Source: Pseudophaeobacter arcticus DSM 23566 (GTDB taxonomy: Bacteria > Pseudomonadota > Alphaproteobacteria > Rhodobacterales > Rhodobacteraceae). From it: 64,000 nt of DNA. Shown piece by piece: positions 6,921 to 15,984 of this stretch. Numbering within the stretch: position 1 is the first letter of the stretch; each line of letters starts with the position of its first letter. The notes under the pieces are model-generated. The model searched no databases. It saw nothing but the letters and a program-made list of their open reading frames with translations, and had not been told where the DNA came from. A program made the position numbers and the translations under genes. The stretch is from NCBI RefSeq assembly GCF_000473205.1, contig NZ_KI421507.1:2223302-2287301 (forward strand), read 5' to 3'.

Positions 6921-8090
6921 GTCTTCCACGCCTGACGCAAGATTCCCAAGTATGCTCAGTTGTGGCATGGTCGGCGGATGAGACGCTCCGACATCTGCCT
7001 TTACCTTGGCCCCGCCGACCGCACCGAGCTGCAAGCCCTGATCGCCAACCGCAACACGCCGCGCAAGCTCGTCTGGCGGGCCGAGATCGTGCTGGCCACG
7101 GCCGATGGGAGTGGCACCACCGAGATCATGCGGCAGACGGGCATGTCGAAGCCGACGGTCTGGCGCTGGCAGGAGCGGTATCTCGATGAGGGCGTGGCGG
7201 GGCTCAAGCGGGACAAGACGCGGCCCTCTCGGGTGCCGCCGTTGCCTCGGGAGGTCCGGCTGAAGGTGATCGCGAAGACCGTGCAGGAGGCCCCGCCCAA
7301 TGCCACGCACTGGAGCCGCGCGTCGATGGCAGAGGCGGTGGGAATTTCGGCTTCGAGCGTGGGGCGCATCTGGGCCGATGCCGGGCTGAAGCCGCATATC
7401 GTGAAGGGCTTCAAGGTCTCGAACGACCCGATGTTCGAGGAGAAGGTCACCGAGATCGTCGGCCTCTACCTCGACCCGCCGGACCGCGCGGTCGTGCTCT
7501 GCGTCGACGAGAAGTCCCAGATCCAGGCGCTCGACCGGACCCAGCCGGGGCTGCCGCTCAAGAAGGGACGCGCTGCCACGATGACCCACGACTACAAGCG
7601 CCACGGCACCACCACGCTCTTCGCCGCGCTGGACGTGAAGTCGGGCCTGGTCATCGGAGAATGCATGCCGCGCCACCGCGCCAGGGAGTTCCTGAGTTTC
7701 CTCCGCCGTATCGACCGGGCGGTGAAGAAGCCCCGCGACATCCATCTCGTGCTCGACAACTACGCCACCCACAAGACGCCCGAGGTGCAGGCCTGGCTGG
7801 AGAAGCATCCCCGCTTCAAGCTGCATTTCACGCCCACAAGCGCGTCCTGGATGAACCTCGTCGAGCGCTTCTTCGCCGAGATCACCGCCAAGCGCATCCG
7901 CCGCGGCAGCTACTCCAGCGTCGACGACCTCGAGGACGCAATCTACGATTACCTGCTGCAGCACAACGCCAAGCCGAAGCCCTTCGTCTGGAGCAAGACC
8001 GCCGAAGACATCCTCGCCCGGGAGCGGCGCGCACTCGACGCGCTCGACCTTATCAGAGGAAATCGGTAGCAAATGTCAGACTCGGAACAC
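6921..8090 (+). mobile_element. IS630-family insertion sequence, copy 1
   Basis: A 1170-bp element inside a CTAG target (TA at 6919-6920 and 8091-8092), the target preference of IS630. The ends are imperfect inverted repeats (GTCTTCCACGCCTGAC against the complement of GTCAGACTCGGAACAC). It carries one transposase gene and is identical in coding sequence to the copy at 9815-10984. Confidence 0.92.
6978..8069 (+). CDS. IS630-family transposase (copy 1)
   Basis: A transposase of 363 residues from ATG 6978 (a TTG at 6960 would add six). An N-terminal helix-turn-helix (TTEIMRQTGMSKPTVWRWQERYLDEG) precedes the DDE domain of the Tc1/mariner-IS630 type: LCVDEKSQIQALDRTQPG (first Asp), HLVLDNYATHK (second Asp) and SWMNLVERFFAEI (Glu). 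All catalytic residues are present, so it should be active. A long open frame on the opposite strand is a codon-bias shadow. The gene product is identical to copy 2. Confidence 0.95.
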   Translation: MRRSDICLYLGPADRTELQALIANRNTPRKLVWRAEIVLATADGSGTTEIMRQTGMSKPTVWRWQERYLDEGVAGLKRDKTRPSRVPPLPREVRLKVIAKTVQEAPPNATHWSRASMAEAVGISASSVGRIWADAGLKPHIVKGFKVSNDPMFEEKVTEIVGLYLDPPDRAVVLCVDEKSQIQALDRTQPGLPLKKGRAATMTHDYKRHGTTTLFAALDVKSGLVIGECMPRHRAREFLSFLRRIDRAVKKPRDIHLVLDNYATHKTPEVQAWLEKHPRFKLHFTPTSASWMNLVERFFAEITAKRIRRGSYSSVDDLEDAIYDYLLQHNAKPKPFVWSKTAEDILARERRALDALDLIRGNR

Positions 8091-8125
8091 TAGTCTGTTC
8101 CAAGACGATTCGAGGAGCGACTCCG

Positions 8126-8887
8126 TTGCAGATAACCAACCCCCTACTTGCACCCACCAAACTACTGGATTTTGATGCCGCGCCTCTTGCGCATCTAATA
8201 GAGAGCCGCAGCTGGCGCGACTTATCCGAATACGATCGGATCGGAGCTGCCTATGATTTCGTTCGAAATGAAATCTCGTTCGGATACAATCGAGCTGACG
8301 ACATCCCCGCATCCGAGGTACTTTCCGACGGCTACGGGCAGTGCAATACGAAAGGCACGCTCTTAATGGCGCTGCTGCGTGGTGTTGGCGTTCGTTGCCG
8401 GTTGCATGGGTTTACGATCCACAAAGGCTTGCAGCGCGGTGTTGTCCCAGAGTTGGTGTATCCGCTTGCTCCAGAGGAAATTCTCCATTCGTGGGTAGAG
8501 ATCGAATTTCAAGGGGCCTGGATCAACCTTGAAGGCTTCATCCTGGATGACGCTTTCTTCGAAGTCCTGCAAAGATCGTTCTCGGACACGGACAGTCTCT
8601 GCGGTTATGGCGCGGGCACAGATTGCCTTGGCGCACCTCCCGTCGCCTGGAACGGAGAAGATACCTACATTCAGAAAACCGGCATCGTGCAAGATTTCGG
8701 CGTGTACGATACGCCCGACGCCTTCTATTTGTCCCATGAGCAATCCTTTGGAAGGCTGCGTGGTGCCCTTTACCGTCATATAATACGCCACTGGATGAAT
8801 GCGCGCGTACGTGGTTTCCGCAGCGGCCGCCTGAAGACTGACCGACGCGCGACACACGCGCATGAGGAGCCTGCCAATGCCGCATGA
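8126..8887 (+). CDS. transglutaminase-like cysteine peptidase-fold protein
   Basis: Read from TTG 8126, preceded by CGAGGAG at 8111, the protein has 253 residues; the frame also runs open back into the IS, which is a shadow. The transglutaminase core shows Cys73 in LSDGYGQCNTKGTLLMALLRGVGVRCRLHGF, His121 in EEILHSWVEIEF and an Asp in GFILDDAF near 141. Bacterial proteins of this class are cytoplasmic peptidases or amidases of mostly unknown substrate. The end overlaps the transporter start by 11 bases, so the two are one transcriptional unit inside the IS630 pair. A link to metal handling is inferred from that coupling only. Confidence 0.82.
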   Translation: MQITNPLLAPTKLLDFDAAPLAHLIESRSWRDLSEYDRIGAAYDFVRNEISFGYNRADDIPASEVLSDGYGQCNTKGTLLMALLRGVGVRCRLHGFTIHKGLQRGVVPELVYPLAPEEILHSWVEIEFQGAWINLEGFILDDAFFEVLQRSFSDTDSLCGYGAGTDCLGAPPVAWNGEDTYIQKTGIVQDFGVYDTPDAFYLSHEQSFGRLRGALYRHIIRHWMNARVRGFRSGRLKTDRRATHAHEEPANAA

Positions 8888-9794
8888 TCACGGGCACGCG
8901 AATATCGATCCGAATTCTGGGGATCGACGGGTTGCGATCGCGATCTGGGCGAATGGGCTACTTACTGTTGCGCAAATCGTCGGGGGCATATTGTCGGGCA
9001 GTCTAGCACTTATCGCCGATGCGCTGCACAACTTTTCCGATATGGCCTCGCTTGTCATTGCCTTCGCCGCGCGCAAGATCGCGCGCCGCCCGGCCGATGA
9101 GCGCATGACTTTCGGCTATGGCCGGGTCGAAATCGTCGCTGCCCTGATCAACTACACCACCCTGATCGTGATCGGCTTCTACCTGATCTACGAAGGTGGC
9201 ATGCGCATGATTGATCCACCCGAAGTCATGGGGTGGACCGTCGTCATTCTCGGTGGAATTGCGCTTGTGGTCGACACGCTGACCGCAATGCTGACCTATT
9301 CGATGCAGAAGGGGAGCGTGAACATCCGCGCGCTGTTTCTCCACAACCTTTCGGACGCGTTGGCTTCAGTGGCCGTCATAGTCGGCGGGACGCTCATTAT
9401 ACTTTATGATATGCGTTGGGTGGATCCGGCCATCACCATCGGCATCGCGCTCTACATCCTGTATCTGTCCTTCACCGAAATAGGGGGCCCAATTCGAACC
9501 CTGATGCTTGGGAGCCCACCAGATATTGATGGAAATGACGTGGTCAGAGCGATCCAGAGTGTCGATGGCGTTGTGAACGTGCATCATGTCCACCTGTGGC
9601 AAATGCAGGAGAACACTGCGGCATTGGACTGCCATATTGTTGTCGAACGCGACCGGATGGGTGAGGCCGACAAAATTAAAGAAAACGTCAAATCGGTGCT
9701 GCATGAACGTTTCTCAATCGAGCATTCCACGCTTGAATTCGAAGCGACCGACAATGCGCATCAGGAGGCGCAGGTGTTCGGACACCGCTCATGA
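8877..9794 (+). CDS. cation diffusion facilitator (Zn/Cd/Co efflux)
   Basis: A 305-residue CDF transporter from ATG 8877 (AGGAG at 8865; an ATG at 8862 is less likely). Six membrane helices are visible, with the metal-site motifs HNFSD (His51-Asp55, helix 2) and HNLSD (His156-Asp160, helix 5), the HxxxD/HxxxD signature of zinc-type members. The histidine-rich start (MPHDHGHAN) and the cytoplasmic C-terminal domain with NVHHVHLWQM are typical. It exports divalent metal by proton antiport across the inner membrane. Its position between two IS630 copies suggests horizontal gain of metal tolerance. Confidence 0.93.
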   Translation: MPHDHGHANIDPNSGDRRVAIAIWANGLLTVAQIVGGILSGSLALIADALHNFSDMASLVIAFAARKIARRPADERMTFGYGRVEIVAALINYTTLIVIGFYLIYEGGMRMIDPPEVMGWTVVILGGIALVVDTLTAMLTYSMQKGSVNIRALFLHNLSDALASVAVIVGGTLIILYDMRWVDPAITIGIALYILYLSFTEIGGPIRTLMLGSPPDIDGNDVVRAIQSVDGVVNVHHVHLWQMQENTAALDCHIVVERDRMGEADKIKENVKSVLHERFSIEHSTLEFEATDNAHQEAQVFGHRS

Positions 9795-9814
9795 CGATTG
9801 CCCAAGGCATACTA

Positions 9815-10984
9815 GTCTTCCACGCCTGACGCAAGATTCCCAAGTATGCTCAGTTGTGGCATGGTCGGCGGATGAGACGCTCCGACATCTGCCTTTACCT
9901 TGGCCCCGCCGACCGCACCGAGCTGCAAGCCCTGATCGCCAACCGCAACACGCCGCGCAAGCTCGTCTGGCGGGCCGAGATCGTGCTGGCCACGGCCGAT
10001 GGGAGTGGCACCACCGAGATCATGCGGCAGACGGGCATGTCGAAGCCGACGGTCTGGCGCTGGCAGGAGCGGTATCTCGATGAGGGCGTGGCGGGGCTCA
10101 AGCGGGACAAGACGCGGCCCTCTCGGGTGCCGCCGTTGCCTCGGGAGGTCCGGCTGAAGGTGATCGCGAAGACCGTGCAGGAGGCCCCGCCCAATGCCAC
10201 GCACTGGAGCCGCGCGTCGATGGCAGAGGCGGTGGGAATTTCGGCTTCGAGCGTGGGGCGCATCTGGGCCGATGCCGGGCTGAAGCCGCATATCGTGAAG
10301 GGCTTCAAGGTCTCGAACGACCCGATGTTCGAGGAGAAGGTCACCGAGATCGTCGGCCTCTACCTCGACCCGCCGGACCGCGCGGTCGTGCTCTGCGTCG
10401 ACGAGAAGTCCCAGATCCAGGCGCTCGACCGGACCCAGCCGGGGCTGCCGCTCAAGAAGGGACGCGCTGCCACGATGACCCACGACTACAAGCGCCACGG
10501 CACCACCACGCTCTTCGCCGCGCTGGACGTGAAGTCGGGCCTGGTCATCGGAGAATGCATGCCGCGCCACCGCGCCAGGGAGTTCCTGAGTTTCCTCCGC
10601 CGTATCGACCGGGCGGTGAAGAAGCCCCGCGACATCCATCTCGTGCTCGACAACTACGCCACCCACAAGACGCCCGAGGTGCAGGCCTGGCTGGAGAAGC
10701 ATCCCCGCTTCAAGCTGCATTTCACGCCCACAAGCGCGTCCTGGATGAACCTCGTCGAGCGCTTCTTCGCCGAGATCACCGCCAAGCGCATCCGCCGCGG
10801 CAGCTACTCCAGCGTCGACGACCTCGAGGACGCAATCTACGATTACCTGCTGCAGCACAACGCCAAGCCGAAGCCCTTCGTCTGGAGCAAGACCGCCGAA
10901 GACATCCTCGCCCGGGAGCGGCGCGCACTCGACGCGCTCGACCTTATCAGAGGAAATCGGTAGCAAATGTCAGACTCGGAACAC
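9815..10984 (+). mobile_element. IS630-family insertion sequence, copy 2
   Basis: Second 1170-bp copy in the same orientation as copy 1, with the same end sequences and a CTAG junction on both sides (TA at 9813-9814 and 10985-10986). Confidence 0.92.
9872..10963 (+). CDS. IS630-family transposase (copy 2)
   Basis: Translation is identical over the whole length to the copy at 6978-8069, including the helix-turn-helix and the DDE residues (CVDEKSQ, VLDNYATHK, NLVERFFAE). Identity also holds in the opposite-strand frame, so the nucleotide sequences are the same, which points to very recent duplication or gene conversion. Confidence 0.95.
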   Translation: MRRSDICLYLGPADRTELQALIANRNTPRKLVWRAEIVLATADGSGTTEIMRQTGMSKPTVWRWQERYLDEGVAGLKRDKTRPSRVPPLPREVRLKVIAKTVQEAPPNATHWSRASMAEAVGISASSVGRIWADAGLKPHIVKGFKVSNDPMFEEKVTEIVGLYLDPPDRAVVLCVDEKSQIQALDRTQPGLPLKKGRAATMTHDYKRHGTTTLFAALDVKSGLVIGECMPRHRAREFLSFLRRIDRAVKKPRDIHLVLDNYATHKTPEVQAWLEKHPRFKLHFTPTSASWMNLVERFFAEITAKRIRRGSYSSVDDLEDAIYDYLLQHNAKPKPFVWSKTAEDILARERRALDALDLIRGNR

Positions 10985-10996
10985 TAGCCAATTGCA

Positions 10997-11839
10997 TTGA
11001 AGGCAATGAAACACTTGGGGAAGGCGATGCCGTTCAATCCTTGGCTTACTTTTGTGCTGATTGTAATGCAAACCACTTTGCACTTAGGTGCCACCCCAGC
11101 GTCAGTACAATATTCTTTTGAAAAGGTCAGCCAGTTGCTGCGAGTTATGTCTAACATTTCTGTTCGAGGAAAAATGATCACAAGATTGCATATTTGGAAT
11201 ATATGCAAAATCGGCGCAATTCACGACAAGCTGTTATTCAAAAGTAACAGGAGGGCGAAGGTAAAGCTTCAATTTCTGCTCTCCCTTTTTTTCATTATCT
11301 TTTCAGGGGAAACAATAAGCGCTGGCGCTCAAAATACGCCCCTAGGGCGATGCACAATTGCGAGGCAAGGTTCCGAATTAATTCAATCAGGCTGCGATCA
11401 ACAGCGCCTATCCTTGCAAGAAATCTATGACGGAAGGTTTTTGTTGGAGATCCTAACGGGTCACAAACCTTTCACGCTACTAGGGAGTCCTATTCCGGAC
11501 AGAGAACCTACTGAATATATTCTCCGCAGAATGTCATTGCTAAATAAGAGCTGCAAAAATGACGAAAGTTGCCCAAATGAAGTCAAAAACATTGAGGCCG
11601 TATTGGAGACTGGCTGCGAGAATCCTATCACCACAGTGGAACTACATGCATTTGACGAAATTTCCGGAGATTACTACAAGAGTATTAAATTCGGCCAAGG
11701 CGTTTTGTGCAAATCAAATAAAATCAATTGGATGATCTTCGACAGTTTGTTCTCCCCCCTACATCGAAAAACAGTCTTGCCGGAAGAGCAAATTGAATCG
11801 AAAAGTGATCAACTACAATTCTACATATTTGGAAATTAA
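10997..11839 (+). CDS. hypothetical exported protein, start uncertain
   Basis: The open frame is 280 codons, but codon use and A+T content suggest the real protein starts later. A hydrophobic signal-like stretch (KLQFLLSLFFIIFSGETISAGAQ) lies at 11258-11330, preceded by AGGAGGG at 11249-11255, yet the codon at the right distance is GTA rather than a start. ATG codons at 11174, 11006 and 10997 are candidates. The mature part has six or more cysteines (GRCTIA, SGCDQQR, NKSCKNDESCPNE, ETGCENP, GVLCKS), fitting a periplasmic disulfide-bonded protein. No family recognised. It is clearly more A+T-rich than its neighbours, suggesting transfer. Confidence 0.55.
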   Translation: MKAMKHLGKAMPFNPWLTFVLIVMQTTLHLGATPASVQYSFEKVSQLLRVMSNISVRGKMITRLHIWNICKIGAIHDKLLFKSNRRAKVKLQFLLSLFFIIFSGETISAGAQNTPLGRCTIARQGSELIQSGCDQQRLSLQEIYDGRFLLEILTGHKPFTLLGSPIPDREPTEYILRRMSLLNKSCKNDESCPNEVKNIEAVLETGCENPITTVELHAFDEISGDYYKSIKFGQGVLCKSNKINWMIFDSLFSPLHRKTVLPEEQIESKSDQLQFYIFGN

Positions 11840-11842
11840 ACA

Positions 11843-12292
11843 ATGCCTGAAATAAGTTACGGAATTAACGGATTTCCTACCTTCTCATTTACATCAGACG
11901 ATTTTCATGCTGCATATGACCCCGACGGCTTTTCGCTCGGAAGGCTAGCGTTTGACGCAGTTCAGAATTTCTCCAGCTCTTTGCATGTGCGGCAACGAGA
12001 GCGAACCTCCCTTCGCATCGGTCACTTTGGGCTGAGTGCTGCCACCCGTCACCTAGGTAGATCCGCGCGACCCTCGTGGGCTGCCAGCAACGGCAGCTCT
12101 GCGCAGAGAGCGCCATTTGCAAACTCTGTGATTAGACAAGACCTGCCACAGCTTTTTGCTGCGGTGCCACCAGCAGGAGCTGACGTTCGCCGCAAGTGCA
12201 GCCTACAATCAGGGTTGAACGGTAGAGACGCGTACAAAGCCGCCATTCACCGGCTCGCGTCGGATGGCGGCTTTCTCAACTTAGCACGATAG
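11843..12292 (+). CDS. doubtful ORF downstream of exported protein
   Basis: A 149-codon frame beginning four bases after the previous gene. The first 35 residues (MPEISYGINGFPTFSFTSDDFHAAYDP) look plausible, but the remainder has the composition of translated non-coding DNA and includes a strong hairpin at 12236-12274. A short gene overrun by degraded intergenic sequence is the likeliest reading. Confidence 0.25.
   Translation: MPEISYGINGFPTFSFTSDDFHAAYDPDGFSLGRLAFDAVQNFSSSLHVRQRERTSLRIGHFGLSAATRHLGRSARPSWAASNGSSAQRAPFANSVIRQDLPQLFAAVPPAGADVRRKCSLQSGLNGRDAYKAAIHRLASDGGFLNLAR
12236..12274. terminator. bidirectional hairpin
   Basis: Arms AAAGCCGCCAT (12236-12246) and ATGGCGGCTTT (12264-12274) form an 11-bp stem around a 17-base loop, with A/T at both outer ends. 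It looks like a bidirectional rho-independent terminator. Confidence 0.5.
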
Positions 12293-12454
12293 AAGGCAAT
12301 TATGCCTAAAAAACCACTTCACCGAATTCATGCCTCAGTAGCTATCGGTTGGCCTTCTTGACAGCTTGCGCGGTTAGCAACGATTACCAGTGCATCCACC
12401 AGTGTTTTCGGCTAGCAGATTGGCATTCCCGATCAATATCAAGGACATTTCGGC

Positions 12455-13228
12455 ATGACATCAGGCAACAAGACGGCGATTGTGACAGGTGGTTTGTCAG
12501 GCATGGGGCTTGCCATTGCACGCAGGCTGGCAAAAGACGGTACAACCGTTTTTGTTGGAACGCGGAGTGCTGGCGATGAGGCTAAAGCGCGCGCAGTTCT
12601 TGGGGCGGATGCCGATCATATTTTTGCGAAGGCCCTCGACGTGCGATCACGCGAGACCGTTGATGCCTTTGTCGCCGATGTAGTCGCGGCGCGTGGCGGC
12701 GTTGATATTCTTGTGAATGCGGCGGGTGTCTATGACGAGGCTGCAATAATCGATCATCCAGAGCAGATTTGGGAGGATCAGATTGACGTGAACCTCAGTG
12801 GTACGTTTCGGATGATACGTGCTGTGATGCCGCATATGACACACGCCGGATGGGGTCGGATCATCAACCTCGCCTCTGTTGCTGCTCACAATGGTATGGC
12901 CAACAATGCCGCCTATTGTGCATCTAAAGCGGGGCTTTTGGGCTTGGGTCGCTGTGTCAGCCTTGAGGGGGCCGCGCATGGTGTAACATGCGTCTCGATC
13001 AGCCCGACTTGGGTCGAAACCGAGATGCTGCGCAAGTTTATTGATGCCGACATGAAGGCCACGGGGCAGACGCTGGAACAGGTCCGTGCGGACTATGCCA
13101 AGTCGAATCCGCAGAACCAACTTGTGCAGCCAACAGAGATCGCCGAGCTGGCTGCATTTTTGGCCAGTGATGCGGCCCGCGCGTTGACGATGGGTGATTA
13201 TCAGGTCAACGCCGGATCACTTTGGTAG
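12455..13228 (+). CDS. short-chain dehydrogenase/reductase
   Basis: A 257-residue classical SDR, NAD(P)H-dependent and cytoplasmic. Cofactor motif TGGLSGMG at 11-18, NAAG near 88-91, Asn113, and the catalytic Ser141, Tyr154 and Lys158 (INLASVAAHNGMANNAAYCASKAG) are all present. C-terminal end YQVNAGSLW resembles the family's usual DGG end. AAGGA precedes the ATG. It resembles 3-oxoacyl-ACP and 3-hydroxybutyrate dehydrogenases, but the substrate cannot be told. The gene converges on the NRPS-like reductase with a 28-base overlap of coding ends, so a shared pathway is possible: an aldehyde from the reductase could be reduced further here. Confidence 0.88.
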   Translation: MTSGNKTAIVTGGLSGMGLAIARRLAKDGTTVFVGTRSAGDEAKARAVLGADADHIFAKALDVRSRETVDAFVADVVAARGGVDILVNAAGVYDEAAIIDHPEQIWEDQIDVNLSGTFRMIRAVMPHMTHAGWGRIINLASVAAHNGMANNAAYCASKAGLLGLGRCVSLEGAAHGVTCVSISPTWVETEMLRKFIDADMKATGQTLEQVRADYAKSNPQNQLVQPTEIAELAAFLASDAARALTMGDYQVNAGSLW

Positions 13229-15984
13229 TCACGCGCGCGACGTTTCAGCAGGGTATCACCATCGCTGATACTGTCGAATGGTTGCGTGCTGATGCGTGCC
13301 CAAGCAAGCCGCGCAGCGTTATTTTCAAAGGTTGAATCGGCGCGCAAAGTGTCCGGGAAATCAGCGATGACTTTGGCTATCCCTGCCTCAAGCGTTACAG
13401 CACCCAGCCACGCCGACGCAGGCAGTGCTGCTTTGGCAACCGGCGCGATACGTGCATCCGCCATCAGGTTGTAGATCGGCGCTGCGGGCGCTGTGATAGG
13501 GCCAAGTAAAAATGCAGCTGCAACTGTCACATCGGTCATCGGAAACTCAAGCGATTGTGGCATATGGCCAGCCATCAATGATGCTTTGAGAATGATTTCA
13601 TAGATATCGCGCGGGTTCGGTGCATTCAGATCATAAAGCGACGGGAGACGCACAATCGCTGCAGGAACACCAGAAGCCGCAATCGCACCTTCTGCCGCGA
13701 TCTTTGCTGCGCCGTAGCCGGTACATCCATCCCAGACAGTTGCGGGCGCTTCGGGCCAGGGGCCGCCACGGTCAGGAAAGACCGCACTCGATGAGGTGAA
13801 CCGCAAATCGGCCCCAGCATCGGTACAGAACGTTAGGACCGTCTCCATGCCACGCGCAGACCAATCCAGCATGTCTTCGCGTCCGATCGCGAGGTTCACC
13901 ATAGCCGCGCAGTGAACGACTTTAGTAACCGAAGCAGCCAAAGCGGTGTAGCTGTCCTGATGCAATGCGAAATGAGGTGCGTCCAAGGTTCCGTGCACAA
14001 TAACGTAGCGGTCGGATGCGACCCCATGTGCCAGCGCGACGTCATCCAAGCGATCACGCGCGCCACGGTTTTTGTCCCTGACAAGGCAATAGACAACCTC
14101 GCCTGCGGGCAAATCACGGGCGGCTTTGGCCAGAACATGCCCACCCAGAAATCCCGTGGACCCCGTCAGCAAGATGCCCGGACGATCAAGGTTCTCGGTC
14201 GGCGCAGGCGCATCGGCCTCATGCGTCATCAATTGGTCAAGGCGGTGCAGCGGGACGTTCATTGCCAGATCAAAGTCGATCGGAAGGCCGTAGACCTTTT
14301 CAAGTTCCAGCATCAAGGTCACGCACATCAATGAATCGCCGCCCTGATCATGAAAGCTAAGCGCGGGATCAATGTCAGACGGCGCACAGGACATTGCTAG
14401 GGCTGCCGCGGCAATGACAGCATCCTCGATCACCTCTGCATCAATCATGGTTTCCTCTACCGCTGGAAGGGCCCGCATGTTTGCTTTTCCCGACACCGGA
14501 TGCAGCGGCAAGGCGTCCATCTGAACTAGGAAAGTCGGCACACAATAGGCTGGCAACACAGCCCGCAGGTCGGCGGCAAGCGCTGTGGGGATTTTGTTGG
14601 TTCCTGCAACAAGCCCCCAGTGTTCATTGTTGCGTTTGGCCTGTGCAGCGTCCGCCGCAAAATAGAAAACTAGGCTTTGACCGCGCGCGCCGACTTCGGC
14701 CACCCAAGGTGCCGCACTGGAAAAAGCCAGCCTTTCGCGCATAGTGTCAGACAGCTCTTTGGTCTGGATCGAAAAGCCCCGCAGCTTGAGCATATGGGCA
14801 ATGCGCCCTTCGATATGCAGCGCGCCCGTGTCGTCCACCCACGCCTGATCGCCGGTGTCGTACAGCCGCACCTCGCACCCCTCAATGGTCAGTTCGCGGA
14901 ATCGCAGGCGGGTTTCCTCGGGGCGATTGACGTAGCCAGGGCCCAGCATCCGGGGCCCTTCAAAATGCAACTGCCCAGACGTGCCGGGCGGGCAAGGCAA
15001 ATCCGTCTCATCCAGAATGACCGCGCGAAGATGCTCCATCGGGATACCAACCGAGGCAGGCGCATCGCCCGCTGGCTCTGTCAGGTGCGACATACAGACA
15101 TCGTGGGTCTCGCAAATGCTATAAAGGTTCCACAGGGCCACGTCGGGCAGTTTGGCCAAGGACGCGATGATCAGATCATCGCTGACAACTTCTCCATTGA
15201 GCACAACGCGACGCAGCGGCAGTGCAGCCGCCTTGTCAGCGCCCAATGCATTTAGGAACGTGTCATAGAAGGAGGGTGTAAACAGCATCTCGTCAATGTT
15301 GTTTGCGATCAGAAAATCAGCGAGCTTTCCCGGTGCGAACAATGTGCTGGCATCGGGAAACCACAAGCCCGCCCCTTTGCGCAGTGGGCGAAACATTTCC
15401 CAGATCGCAAACACGTAGATGCCCACGCGCATATCGGGGCCATAGGGCGTATATGCGTCACGCCATTCATATGACAGATATGCCGCGTCCTGAGACACTG
15501 GAATACACTTTGGTCGCCCTGTTGTGCCAGATGTCGCGACCAAATAAATTGGATCGATCGGTGCAACCGCCGCCGCATGCAGTGGCGCATAATGCGCGGG
15601 GGCATCGCCAAGCAGGTCATTGGCATCAACCGTTTCGCAATCACCCGGCAACTGGCCTGATGCGGGTCTTTCGCAGGTGACAATCAGGCTGACCTGCAAT
15701 TCAGACACGATGTTATGCAACACCATTTGTGGCATCGCGGGATCAAGGTGCACAAACGCACGGCCATGAACAACGCAAGCAACAGCGCTTGCGGCCATAG
15801 CAACACCAGGTGAGCCAAATATTCCGACGACCTGGGGGTCTTTCAGACGACGACCAAGTGTCGAAACAAACTGGCCGAGCCGTTTGTAAGTAACTGTACC
15901 ATCGCCATTGGACATGGCGGGCAAATCCGAGAACTCTGAAATAGCGCAGACGAGATCGGCTGCAACTGTTTGGTGCGATGTCAT
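13201..15984 (-). CDS. NRPS-like adenylation-carrier-thioester reductase (A-T-R)
   Basis: A 927-residue multidomain enzyme from ATG 15984; the frame is open further upstream but that part reads like intergenic sequence. The adenylation domain has the ATP loop TSGTTGRPK at 151-159, LYDTGD near 374-379, GRIAHMLKLRGF at 393-404 and the catalytic Lys500 (SGKANMR). The carrier domain has DQGGDSL with the phosphopantetheine Ser551. The thioester reductase domain has TGSTGFLG at 607-614, a Ser triplet near 731-733 and Tyr757-xxx-Lys761. Such enzymes activate a carboxylic acid and release it reductively as an aldehyde or alcohol. There is no condensation domain, so it acts on a single acid. Substrate unknown; a phosphopantetheinyl transferase must act in trans. 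Confidence 0.88.
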   Translation of the reverse strand: MTSHQTVAADLVCAISEFSDLPAMSNGDGTVTYKRLGQFVSTLGRRLKDPQVVGIFGSPGVAMAASAVACVVHGRAFVHLDPAMPQMVLHNIVSELQVSLIVTCERPASGQLPGDCETVDANDLLGDAPAHYAPLHAAAVAPIDPIYLVATSGTTGRPKCIPVSQDAAYLSYEWRDAYTPYGPDMRVGIYVFAIWEMFRPLRKGAGLWFPDASTLFAPGKLADFLIANNIDEMLFTPSFYDTFLNALGADKAAALPLRRVVLNGEVVSDDLIIASLAKLPDVALWNLYSICETHDVCMSHLTEPAGDAPASVGIPMEHLRAVILDETDLPCPPGTSGQLHFEGPRMLGPGYVNRPEETRLRFRELTIEGCEVRLYDTGDQAWVDDTGALHIEGRIAHMLKLRGFSIQTKELSDTMRERLAFSSAAPWVAEVGARGQSLVFYFAADAAQAKRNNEHWGLVAGTNKIPTALAADLRAVLPAYCVPTFLVQMDALPLHPVSGKANMRALPAVEETMIDAEVIEDAVIAAAALAMSCAPSDIDPALSFHDQGGDSLMCVTLMLELEKVYGLPIDFDLAMNVPLHRLDQLMTHEADAPAPTENLDRPGILLTGSTGFLGGHVLAKAARDLPAGEVVYCLVRDKNRGARDRLDDVALAHGVASDRYVIVHGTLDAPHFALHQDSYTALAASVTKVVHCAAMVNLAIGREDMLDWSARGMETVLTFCTDAGADLRFTSSSAVFPDRGGPWPEAPATVWDGCTGYGAAKIAAEGAIAASGVPAAIVRLPSLYDLNAPNPRDIYEIILKASLMAGHMPQSLEFPMTDVTVAAAFLLGPITAPAAPIYNLMADARIAPVAKAALPASAWLGAVTLEAGIAKVIADFPDTLRADSTFENNAARLAWARISTQPFDSISDGDTLLKRRARDYQSDPALT

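Larger units (their letters stand above)
6921..10984 (+). mobile_element. IS630-bracketed composite structure carrying a metal transporter
   Basis: Two IS630 copies of 1170 bp in direct orientation, with identical transposases and identical frames on both strands, flank 1.7 kb holding a transglutaminase-like gene and a cation diffusion facilitator. The outer and inner junctions are all CTAG. The unit could move as a composite transposon, or could amplify or delete by recombination between the copies. Whether it ever moved as a unit is not shown by the sequence. Confidence 0.7.

Noticed and set aside
6918..8072. 384-codon open frame on the minus strand through IS630 copy 1 (same at 9812-10966)
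   Set aside because: Exact antisense of the transposase gene; composition (Gly/Arg/His/Leu rich, no fold pattern) is that of a codon-bias shadow in G+C-rich DNA.
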